64,000 nt of DNA from Campylorhamphus procurvoides (Eukaryota > Chordata > Aves > Passeriformes > Dendrocolaptidae): positions 37,959-101,958 of the forward strand of contig WBMV01007805.1 in assembly GCA_013396655.1 (NCBI GenBank). The letters run 5' to 3'. The notes beneath the pieces were generated by a model. It was not told the origin of the DNA and did not search any database. It saw only the letters and a program-made list of their open reading frames with translations. Shown here piece by piece: positions 10,375-22,300 of the stretch. How positions within the stretch are numbered: position 1 is the stretch's first letter; the number at the start of each line of letters is the position of its first letter. The translations under genes and the position numbers were made by a program.

Positions 10375-13300
10375 GTAAGGCCACGGGGGCGGCTCGGGCG
10401 GGGCCCCAGCGCCCTTCCCTTCCCTCCCGTCCCCTCGGCCCCGGCGCTAGGCCCGGGGAGGCCCGCGGGCCCGCCCGGCTCCCGGCGCGGGTGGGTTGGG
10501 CCTCCCGCAGCCGAAGTTACCGGGCGGGACCCGCACGCCAAGTCCCGTCCCGGCTATAAATAGCGGGTGGAAGAGGCGGGTTTTTTGGGGTTTCCCTTGT
10601 TTTCTTCCGTCGTAGCTCCGCGGGTTTGGATGATGGGGGTGCGCAGGTGAGTGGGGTGCGGGGAGGGAAGGAGAAGGGCCAGGCGCCGACCGTTCTGCTT
10701 GTTGTAGAAGCGTGGAATGGCCTGGATTGGAAGGGACCTTAAAGCCCATCCAGTTCCACCCCCTGCCATGGGCAGGGACACCTTCCACCAGCCCAGGGTT
10801 CTCCAAGCCCCGTCCAGCCTGGCCTTGGACACTTCCAGGGATGGGGCAGCCACAGGTTCTCTGGGCACCCTGTGCCGGGGCCTGCCCACCCTCACAGGGG
10901 AGAATTCTTGATATGTAGTCTAAATCTAACCTCCTTCAGCTTAACGCTCAAGGTGGCTTCTTGGAAAGGTGATCAAGGTTTCTCTCTACTCCTGAAGACC
11001 CACATATTACCCACGGCTAAGAGCCCTACCCAGGCTCTTCCACTGGGCCCCTCCATGCAACACACAGCGGAATAAAAACTCCCTAATAGCTTCTTAATCA
11101 TAGAATGCTTTGGGTTGGAAAGAACCTTAAAGACCTTTTAATTTCACCCCCCAGTTAATATTTTGCTTATTTTTTCCCTCCCCACCTGTGACTCAGTTTT
11201 GAGGCGCCTGGCTTAAACAGTTCCTTTAAAACCCAAACGACTTGCAGATAATTGAAGCTGGGGGTGTTGGTTGTGTGACAAAATGCCCGGCGAGGCAGCA
11301 GTGGGGTCTGTGTGTCGTGTAGTGTTTCCAGCGTGCTTTTTTTCTTGGGTTGTGATGGGTTTGTAGATAATAAGGTGCATCAAAATGTTTCATTCGCAGC
11401 AAGCGCGTGCCCGTTGTAAATACACACGTGTGTGTGCGTGTGGACTGATGTCTCGCGGTGCTCCCACTGTTTCAATCACTGAAACGGTGGTTTCAGGGGA
11501 ACACAAAGTGTGTTGGACTCTCATTTCTGCTTTCAGAGATTAATGAATCTTGTGAAAGGGACAGTGATAAGTCAATCACGCTATTCCTGCTGTGTTTTCA
11601 CAGAGTGAAAAAAATTATGACTATTATTGAGCTGATAAATTCTGTGGGTTTTTTTCGCCTTGCTCAATCTGCATTTGGCAATAGTTTATAGATGCTTCGG
11701 TCCTTTAGGGCTTTTTATGGTATCTTTTGCTTCTCAGCCTGCAAATAGACGAAACAAGTGAGAAAGAAACAGTATCAAGAGTAAGAATTGGCAGAGTATC
11801 TAGGTGAGGTCTTGTGATTGAACCACTTGAATCCCTTTCACGGAAACAGGGCAGTATAGAGAAGGCTGATACACAAGTTGCTGCAGAATGCTGCACAGTA
11901 ACTCACGAGAAATACAGTTTTTCTCTAAGTCTCCAGCTAGAGACATTTTGGGCTCTCCTGGTAGCCGGTGAAAGGTGTTTGAAGAGGTGTCTTGGGCTGG
12001 GTTTTTTTTTTTTTCCTTCTTTTTTGAAGTTCACTTGGTCTGCTCTGGAATGCCTCAGTCTTAATTACGTCCTGTTCAGCAAGTTCTCGTGTGTCTCGGT
12101 GAGCTCCGTGCGGTGCTGGATGTGTGAGCTCCAACATCTGCAGAAAGTTCTGCAGGGCTCAGGACCCCGAGCTGTATTTTGGACAAGTGTGTCCGTGGAG
12201 TTCTGTCCTCGTCCTGCTGTTCCACAGGCAAAAATATCCCTCAGCTGAGAGTGCGGGTGATGTTTGTTCACTCAGAGATTTTTCTAGGAAAAGCACTTCC
12301 AGGTTTGTTGCCAGCAGTTAGTGCTGCTTGTCGAAGGATCACTGGAGGTTTCTATGCGTTGTAGCAGGTGGTACAAATAGTTTGAGTACTGATTGCTGTC
12401 AAAAACCTACTCCTGGACCTAAACCAGGCTGCTCTGGTGCCGAGGCTTAAATGGAAAAGTTCTGTTGCAGCCTGGAGAGCGGCCTTTGTGAGCAGAGGAG
12501 CTTGGGGAGGCAGGTTTGAGGCTTGTTCCCTGGACGAGCAGGGAGCTGTGTGTGGGTGCCCAGCACTGTAGTTGCAGTGTAACCCCTCACCCTTGGGTGC
12601 TGTGGCTGCTGGGGCCGTGCTTTCAGAGCCACTGGGCTGGGCCTGGCCGGGCCGTGCTGCTGCTGAGCAGTTCAGCTCCTACCCAAGGGTCTGATGGCAG
12701 CCCTGAGCTCGGCAGAAAGCAACTTCTCAGCCTTGTTTATATTTCTCTCGATACTTTGATGCGGTGGTGTTAAGCAACTCCTTTTGTCAGGGTAAGTTTT
12801 AGCTGCCTTTAATCTTTCTGATAAAAATAGCTCCTTAGCTTACCGGGGCAAAGTTTGTGCCGTTGAAATTGGTCTGCTTACGTTCTGAAAATGCAGCCTT
12901 TCCTGTGAAACCCAAGCAGCCAAACCTAATGTGTGCTCTGGGAGAAGGGAGCAGAGATGAAAGGGTAGCAGGAATGGGTGCTGTGACCGTGGGTAAGGTT
13001 CACCATAGTCCCTTTCTGCAGTTGCTGTGCTGCTCTTTGTATCAATAAGGAAGGCTAAGGCTGGTGGCTGTGCGGTGTTGAACAAGCTGGCTCCTGTGTT
13101 AAAATGTCCGTGAGAAAGATTTTTCCTTGTCTAGCCAGGTAGGAGTAGTGCTTTTGTCTAATTACTGCTTTATTAGATACACAGTTGTTTTCACACCTAA
13201 ACATTTGTCTCCTCTGTGGCTGTTGTGAGAGGTTCTCATCCAGCATGGGGCAGAAAAAACAAGGGACTCCTACGAAAAGTAGCAATACAATAACTTTGCT

Positions 13301-16300
13301 TATGGCAGTGTGTTATTTTAGTGCTGAGTGTCGTGATCATTTTGTACGTTGCTGGCGTTGGTCCTTCAGCAGAATATGCAGAGACCTCACGTTGTTCTTG
13401 GGCTGAATGCTGGACGAAATACATCTGTGTGGAGCAGCAGCAGAGCTGGGGTGTTCAGGTGCCCCTCCTGCAGGTGGGGGTCTGGGCTGAACTGGAGTCA
13501 TTGGTTACGTTCCCTGCAGCTTGGGCTGCTGTGGAGCTGAGCCAGTTCCAGAAACGCCACCACATAATCTGGGCCAGGGCAGAGGATGTCCCTGATGGCA
13601 TCAGGAGGTAACGAGTCCCTCACAGGTGAAGTTGGGAAGAAGGTGAGATGAGCGGCTTCAAAACCCCATTAGTGACGGATTTTCACCTCCTACTTTCTCG
13701 TGTGTGGGGGAGTTTGTTGATATTTATTTCTTTTTTACCCAGATTAAGCAGCATGGCTGCTGCTGCAGGCTCTGTGGGTTGCCATGCCTGGGTACTCCTG
13801 CTCTGCTCCCAGCCCATGTTGGCATCCAGGGCCCGGGTGTTGTGCCGGGGAAGGAAGGCTGGCCTTGCTGCACGTGCCGTCCTACGTGCCCAGATAAGCA
13901 GATCTCTGTCTGACTCCCAGCCAGCCACAGAACTTCACAGAAGGGAGTTCGTGTCCGTGCACAGCCTCATTTGATCCTGCCCCCCGCCAAAAACCTGAGA
14001 GGTGTATGTTGCAGGGGATTTAGGCTTTGGTTTGAAAAGAGATGGACAAAACCAGAGTAGCTTAAGGAGAGACAGCGAGGGTTTCTAAGCTCGTTGTTCA
14101 GTGCATTCTTAGCCGAGACTTCAGGTGGAGTGACGTCTCGGTGATGTAAAACCAGATTTTGTTTGGGCACGTGGAAGCATTAGTGTGGATGTTTTCAAGG
14201 GTTCTTTGCTGCATGGCTGAAAAGCCTCATGCCAGCCTGTGTAATCGGGCTGCTCTTGCTCTCGGGAGATGTGCAGAGCTCCGTGTCACTGGCGTGCTGT
14301 GACAGTGAGAGTCGCACTCACACACGCGCTTCCTCCGCCTCTCCCTGGAACAAGGGGAAGGGCAATTCCACCAAGTGATCTTGGGTTTATGAGCAGAGAT
14401 TTTGGGGAAGAAATGCATCTTCTGTAAAAGCTGTAGGTGAAGGAGTGTGTGCAGCCGTAATTATTCAAGGGGACTGTCCTGGTTTGTGGAACTTGCACCA
14501 TAAGTATCCGGGATGGGGAAAAACGCAGTGGGATATTCCATGGCTAGATTGTTTCTTGTGGGATATTCCATGGCTATATTGTTGCTTCAGACTCAGCATT
14601 TGTAACGGTGGGGGTGGTGGATGGTAAAGGAGGATTCCAAGGGAGAATGTTTACTTTGAGCTGTAAGTTTGATACAAGCTGGTTATTTTCTCTTTCACCC
14701 GGAGCGACTGACCCGCATAACTTGATGCCAGCGGTTGTGATCTGGAACAGGAGATTTTAAGATTAGACATGGGCTCATTTAGGGAGTCTAGCGCACCTGA
14801 TTCTTACCAGTTCCCGAAGCATTGCTGATAGCAGGGTGTTGTGTACTTTCCCAGTATTTGGGGGCTTTTATAGATTTATTTTTTTCCCCAAGGAGTTTGA
14901 CACTCACATCTGTGTGGGATGAAAAGTCGAGCAGGTGATCTGCCACCCTGGTCATATGTGACACTCCACAATCCTCCCATTGTGCCCATTCTTTTCTTTA
15001 TTGAAAGTCCTATTTTGAGTGATAATTGCACATGTACTGGGGAGTTTATCAAACTGATTCCTTCCCTCTTATGACTTACAATTAACTCAGTAAGCGCTGT
15101 GTTGTGCAGAGCTCCTGGAGAAGCCCTGCCAGCAGCAGGCAGGAATAGAGGCTGTGCTTGGGGGGTCACTCTTTGCTGTACTCCAGGCATCACCTCCTGG
15201 GAGCTTGTGAAATGATGCCCAGCTTTCTGCTGCAGATGATTCACTTTCTGCTCTGGCTGGACCTTCCTTGGAATCATCATCCAGTGCCATTATTTCTACA
15301 GCAACATGCTGTGTTTTGTTATTATACCTGCAGCTTCACGTTAAAAAATGCCCCATGTTCTTAGTGTTTATCTTTATTAGGTATTTTGCTCTCTGTTACC
15401 TGCTAATAGAGACAAAGATGAACAAAACCCCTCACTATACTAGCAAAATACTGCAAGTCAATGTGCAGTCAGGGTGGAGGGGGTAATTGAAAAACACAGT
15501 TTGAAAAATTTGGGGATTTGTTCTTATGCAGTGGAAAAGCATGTGGGATAGCTTAGAAATCTGACACTTTCACCCTAATTTGGTTTACACTTTCAAGAAT
15601 TTTTGCTTTGTAAATCTTCCTTTTAACATATGTTATGTTTTCCATCTGTCTTCTCAGATGTCTAAGATACAGAGAGAATCTAATCGTTTATTTAGAAAAC
15701 TCTCTTAATAGAGATGCCTCAACAAATACTATTAGGTATTGTGCACAATCAAAGTGGGAATAAAAAGAAAATTGAAACTTCTCTTAGCAATGATAGTTAT
15801 AGAACCTAAATTCATTAACATATACTCTTCAAAAGCTTCATTTTTCCTTTCCTCACCACCATTGAGAAATAAGGATCTTACTGGTGACACTGGATAAATA
15901 CAGTATCCTTGGTTTGCAATAACTTCATGTGTGCGTGGATAAATTTGTATTTATATATCTCTAAGTCTGTAAAATACTCTTCTTCCTCGCCAATCACATT
16001 TGATGCTGTGGGAAGACAAGGGTTGTCCAAAGGAGTTGCTCTCTTGGGTGATATTTCTGCCCATCCCACAGGCAGACATCATTTCCCTGCTGCAGTTGGG
16101 CATGGCTGAGCCAGCCATTGGAGCTGGATCCTTTCTGCTGCAGAGGGAGAAGGCCAGTGGAATGTGAGAATCCAGCCCTGGCCATGTGTGTGCAGCCTGG
16201 AGAGCACGAGCTGCTCTGGCTCTGCCCCCACGGGGGCCTTGGGAGCTGATTTAGTGGGTGTTGCTGGTGACATCACTTCTGTGTCACCCTCTGGGTAGTT

Positions 16301-19300
16301 TCAGCTCATGGAGAAAAGGACTGGGGAAATTACCAAGAGGCCTGAATTCAGTAAGTACCGAGTGTAAGTCTGGGTTGGAGTAGCTGGGAAGGTTTTTCCT
16401 AAGGTTCATAAACTCCCTTAAGGAAAGTATTAATGAGAGTTATTCAAAACAGCCTCATCTCACTGAAATCAGTGCTTTAAAGTAAAATCGATTTGTGAGG
16501 GGATTGGGGCTTTATGGTTTGTCAGTTGCAGCTGGAAGCTTTTTTTAGACAGAAATATACCAAAATCATTAGTTTTAAGCACAAAGCTCCTATTGCTTCC
16601 TTATGTGTATTTAGTTTGTGTTGGTGTGTATGGTCTTGTACAGCTGAATTTGAGTTGCCAAGCAAAAGACACTTCACTTAAATTTGGTATCAGAAATAGG
16701 GAGGAAGAAGTGGCATTAAAAAGAAGGGAAACACAGTTTTTGCAGCCATTATACATCATAAAGGAGCCCCAACACTTGTCTGTTTCCTACTAATCTTGTT
16801 TGGCCTTCTTTGTTTCTTTGGCTCTTTCCTAATATTTACTTCAAGCACATATTTATCTCTTTTAGTTTTTACAGAACAGGCCTGTCCTCTGGTTCTGTTG
16901 GAGAAGGTGAGTTAAGGTGGGAGCTTCAGGAGAACTCTTGTAGCTGAAGGAATAATGGGAGCTGCCTGAGTTCTTCTCACTGCCCCTGTCAGCCCTTGTG
17001 GGGAGCATGGGCACTGAACCCTTCAAAATCTGAACCACCTTTGCTGACAATAGAGTTCCTAAGAAGTCAATGGCCAGGGAATGTTTGTTTGTCAGGGTAA
17101 TTCATGTCCCTGTGCTTTACCTGCTGATTTCTGTTCCAGCTGTGCAGTGAGGGGAGCAGTGGCTCTTCAGGTGTGTTACCGCATTCTCTCGTGATTCCTC
17201 TTTAAAGGGTCATCCCCAACTTAAATGTTCTGTCAGCTGTAAAATTAGGGCAACAGACAAGATGTGTGTATTTGTTACAGGATGGGAATGCAATCCTGCT
17301 TCTGTTAACGTGCTCCAAGAACCTTAAAATATTTAATGTTCATCAGGAGAACCTTGTGAAGGGGAAGCTGATGTGCCCAGGGTGGTGTCTCACACTCCCT
17401 AGGCAGATTGTTTGCCTCCTTTTCTTTCTGTCCAGGTTTCTCTTCTTCTGGCAAAGAAATTAATTCCCTGAGCCTTTTGGTCAGTAACAGTGCTTGCCCC
17501 ATTGCCACGTGCACTGTGACAGTTTGTGTTGTGGGTGCTGCTGGGTGGCATTTAAAGTTCCTCACAAGAGCAGGCACAGCAACAGTGTCAGAGTAGTGAG
17601 GGCACCTTAGGGAAGGAGGAAGAATGGTTTTGGAGAGGCTCTGCAGGACCAGAGGAAGGCAAAGTCAATCCACTGTTTGCCATCTGATGCTTCCAAGAGC
17701 AGATGAGAATGAATTCTCTTGTTTGGGCTCCTTCTGCTACATATTTTGGGGTTATTTTGGTTTTATTCTCCTCTGGCCTCTGGGAAGACATGAGAGACCA
17801 GCTTCTTATCTGAATATTTTTGCTATTTGTCTCTTTATATAAACTTCAGTGCCAGGTGCATTTAATATGCCCTTATGCACTCCTTTGTAATTGATAGGGA
17901 AACATTCAAGTAATCCAATTTTTATGGAAGGGGAGATCTGAAAACAGGGATTATTTCTGAAAGAAGCCAGTATCTTAGGTTTTTCTGGACTTTGAGCACA
18001 GATTGTATTTTCATTACGAGCACAGCAAAATAGAGATGGTGGAGACCATTTGGACAGCAGAGGTTATGACATTGTGGGTGGGAACTGAACCTGGTGTAGC
18101 CAAGGAAGGATCTCTGTTTATACCGTTTTGATGGAGGTGAGGAAGAAGCCAGGGACAGAATAGTTGACCTTTCCTGTATCAGGTGGTAGTTTTTATCACA
18201 CACATTAGCTGGGGGATAAAGGTTGTAGATGTGCATTTTCCCCATCCTGACTCGTGTGTGTGGTGCTGGGGCTGGTGCCAGGAGCATTTTTAAAATCAGT
18301 CAGTAATACTGGCCATGTTGCAGTAGGGATTAGAAGAGAACCGATTCCTTTTTGTTAGTTTCATGATTTGTTTGCTCTGTCTAAGGAGCTTTGGTTTTAG
18401 AAAGTCAGTTAGTTGCTGAAGTCTTACAAAAATAGACTGAGGGAGATTGTGGAAGCTTGGAGCTACTTTAACTTCAGATTAACTAGATTCTAAGGTGATA
18501 GTGTCCCCTGGGGCTATTGGAAGGCACAAAATGGATCTGATTTACTTGATTTTAGGGACTTTGCTGCTCAGTTGCATGTGTGTCCGCTGAATGGGACTCA
18601 TCTTGTGGAGGAGAGTCGTGCTTTGCAACAAGTTGCAAAGGAAGTGTGGCAGAGTGAATGCTTCCTTCCCAATCCCCCTATCCCTGACATCCCAGCCACA
18701 GGACAGCAGGAGCAGGCAGTGTTACACCAATTTTCAAGAACAACAACACAGGCCCCTCCATCTCCCTTCCATCACTGGGAAGGTCATGAAGGAGCTGGGC
18801 TGAGTTTAGTGAAGGACTGACAAGGAGCTTGGGGGCTGCAACAAGTGTCTCCTGGTGGGAGTCCAAGGGGCTGGGCTGCACACAGACCTGCTGCCATCCC
18901 TTTCACCCCCGGGGATGGAGCTCTGTGAGCAGGACAGTGCTGGGAGAATGATTCCAGTGGGTTTCCTGGAGGCAAGCACCAAGAATTCCAAAAGGTCAGG
19001 CTCATTTCCATGGATCAACACTTTTGAATTTTGACCAGTCCCCTGACTTAGGAATGAGCAAACCAGACCATATTCCTTTCTCATCCCAAATGCAGGCAGT
19101 TCAGACAATCAGGCAGGAAGAAATGCAGTTAAATGTTCAGATCTCTCATTATGCAAGCCATCAGTTGTTGGGGCTCACCCAGATCCCTGCTGGTGGATCC
19201 CTCATTCCCCCTCACCACCCTCCACCCAGCTGGGTCTCCTTGACCCAGCCAGGTCCCTCATCACCATTGTTCTCAACTGGGTTGTTAAACATCTTGTTCT

Positions 19301-22300
19301 GGAGAAGTGTTGCTGCTCTGCTGAAAGTCAAGGTCAGCTGCATCACAATTGTTCTGTGTCTCCTTAGGTGAAGACACTAATGTGAGGTTTCCTTACTGGA
19401 AGTCTTCTATTTTCCATGAACGTGTTGTTTAATTGCTCTAAAACATTAAATGCTGTAATTGTCTTTTTATGAAACAATAAATCACAGAATCCTCAAACCT
19501 CCAAAGGAGGTTGGATGGAGGTGGTGATTGCTGACTGCACCAAACACTGTGGCTATTGAGGGGAACTACCTGACAGTGAATTTTAGGGAATGGCTGGAGC
19601 TCTGAACTGTTGAGGCTTTGTCTGCTGGGGTCTGGCATGATTGAAAGGAGCCTTACAACCCCAATTTGGGCTCAGTGAAATGTAACAGCTCTGTTGGCAG
19701 GAAAGAAAGGCACGGTGAAAATTGTGCTTGTGTTCTGGGCTGCAGTGGGACCCGGTGCCTGCTCGGTGCACCACGGGCAGTCAGGCTGGGACAGGAAAAC
19801 TCCCAGGCAGGTCTCAAGCAGAGATTATGCAGGAAAAAACGAAACTAAATTTCACAGCTCTCCTCCTGCTTGTGCTGTGTGAGATAGTAAGTCATGTAAT
19901 GAAACACCTTAGAATGTTTGCCACCTCTCTAGGCTGAGTGAAAGGGTGACATTGAAACAAGTTAATTGATTGAATATGTATGGGTATTAAGAGTCTCCCG
20001 ATAACAGCCACAAACAGTCATACAGATGAGAATGTTCTGCCTCGAGGATGCAGCACGCTTTGGGGTTTATTTTTCTTCTCAGAAGACTTAGAAGGAAACA
20101 GAACATCTCTTTTTTTATTCTGACTTCTGAAAGTGTTGTCCAGGAAGGCAGAAAACTGACATTTAAGCTCATAAAACTGAAATTAGGAGAGAAAGTATCT
20201 CGAGTGTGGTTCTCTTCTATGTGTGAAAATAGCTGCTGGAGGAACACAGAATGCTCAGATTGGAGAAGGAGCCTTTTGGAAGGAGTGGGGGGGTGCTGGT
20301 TGCCTAGTGCTTTTCCCTGCCTTCCAGAGAACCTGTCATCCCTGCTTTTTGGTGAGGAGATTGTGTTTTATGCAACAGAGGTAATGAAAAGTGCGAGGTT
20401 TGGGATAAGAAGGGCTGTGTTAGAGACAAGACACTGTGAGGTGATTCTCCACAGCCTTAGTCAGCTCTGCTGCGTCCTGAGCACTGTGCCTTACGAGTTT
20501 GGGGCATCTGCTCTCCTTTACAATCCACATCTCTTGTCCTGTTGTGAGAGCAGCAGGTTAGAGCGCTGGAGCAGCTTCAGAGCCCAGTGGTTCCAGTGGG
20601 GCTCCCCAGCAGAGCTGTTCCTGAGCTAACTGGGCAGAAGGCAAAGACATCCCTGGGTTTGGAGGCTCTTGGTAGCTGCCTTTGACTTTGAGAAACAGTC
20701 CAAGCATTGAGAATGGGATCAATTATGTTCTTCTTGTGAGGATGGAGGGGCTGCAGTTGCTTTTCATTTTTCTGTCAGTAGAAATAGGCCGTGTTCTTAT
20801 TATAGCAGATTTTTATATGTGTGTAAATATATTTATTCTTTTTATAACTGCCAAGACAATCTCTTATCTTTATGGATTTGTTGCAGACGGTCTCAAGTAG
20901 ATCTTTCATTTCTGTTGTGTTTTATAACTGTTGTAAAATGTGCTGTGTGTTGCTGTTTTTAACGAACATGACTCCGATTAAATATAAAAGATGATTAATC
21001 ATTGCGTGAACATTGGAATTCTCGGAGAATTTTTACACGACCACTGTGCTAAGTTGTTTACCTGCTTTTTATTTTCCTGCTGGAAGAGCTGTGTGTTTTC
21101 TGTGCCCGACCTTAATGTACAGCCTGCCTACAGGAGCTCAGGAGGGGTGGTTATTTCAGGTTTTAAGAGGCACTATTCCCAAATACTTGCTTCACTCTCT
21201 TTGTAAACTGCAAGAACATTTCCAGTGCTTGGCTCTGGCAAGGCTCAGAGAGCCCAGCCAGCCAAGCAAAACCAAAAAAGCTGAGCATTTATACTCCAGC
21301 ATCCCATTTTGAAATACAGCTGGAAAATACTGCCTTTTAACCACCAGCAGCATCTTCCCCCTCCACGCTTTGCCACTCCTCCGCCCCTGCACACACCCCC
21401 ACCTCTCTTATCGATTAAACACGAACAATTTTGGTGCAGAAGGTTGGCAAAACCCCTTTTGGTGGCAGTTCGGGCTCGTCTGAGCGAGCGCTGCCGTAAA
21501 GCCCGACCGGCGAGCGGGGCGGGATGGCGAGAGCAGCTTAACAAAGGGGAAGCCTCAGCCCTGGCCCACCCTCGGTGTCACACGGGCAGATGGCTTTGGT
21601 TGTGCTGCAGCTGCCGGAGCCTCCCGGCATTCCAGGCTGTGCCTCGGGCATCCCTCGGGGCTCTGGTACCCACCAGGGATCCGGCACCCACGGGGATCCA
21701 TCACCCACCAGGGCTCACCCCTGCACAGAGCCCAAACAGCCAACAGCAGGAGGGTGAGAGATGGTTAAAACCCAGGGAAATCTTGGAAGAAGGGGAGTAG
21801 AAGCAAAATGTAAAGGAAGAGACAAAGTGTGGCACGGTCAGCGCGGAGTGGTGGTGAGGGAGGGAGGGGGCTGAGAGGGAGCTGAGGGTGCAGCAGGGAT
21901 TTCTGCAGGAGGCAAACTGAAAAGGTGGGCTGAACACCTGAAAGGAAAGGCAGCAAGTAAGAGAAATTAAAAGTATTTTAATGAAGCTTGCTAATGAAAA
22001 TCTTGGCTTGTTGCTTGCCGGCTTGGAAGGGGGCAGGGGGTCTGCTCTTGGCTGGGGGGTGTCTTGTCACAGCAACTTGTGCAGTCCTGGAGGGATTCTT
22101 GACTTCAGGAGGTGCTGCTGGCAAGGTGGGGGCCCTCAGAGCAGGCAGAGTGTCACATTTTTGGCTGTAAAAAAAGTTACTGGGCCCTGTAAATCTGAAC
22201 GTTTCTACTAATCTTTCTTCAGTGAGGTTGAACTGGAAGTTCACATGCTGATGAAATGCGTGGTATTTAAGTGTGCTGAGATCTGTTCTGCATCCCTGCT

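Larger units (their letters stand above)
9600..10560 (+). promoter_or_regulatory. CREBBP: CREBBP CpG-island promoter region
   Basis: The region is GC- and CpG-rich and surrounds coding exon 1. Two tandem GC boxes, CCCCGCCCCC at 9766-9775 and CCCCGCCCCCC at 9786-9796, sit in a 20-bp direct repeat containing 'gcaggccccg'. A CRE half-site TGACG lies at 9750-9754. No TATA box is seen upstream of the start codon. This fits the TATA-less, CpG-island type expected for a broadly expressed coactivator gene. The transcription start cannot be fixed from sequence alone. The stretch 9845-10110 is clearly less GC-rich than the rest and may not belong here (see findings). Confidence 0.75.

Noticed and set aside
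19482..19560. Possible CR1 remnant starting 'aatcacagaatcctcaaacc'
   Set aside because: Only the short 'tcacagaatc' resembles the CR1 terminus; the rest does not match.
20048..20629. 193-codon + strand open frame in intron 1
   Set aside because: It has no recognisable domain, no splice partner and amino-acid composition typical of random intron translation.
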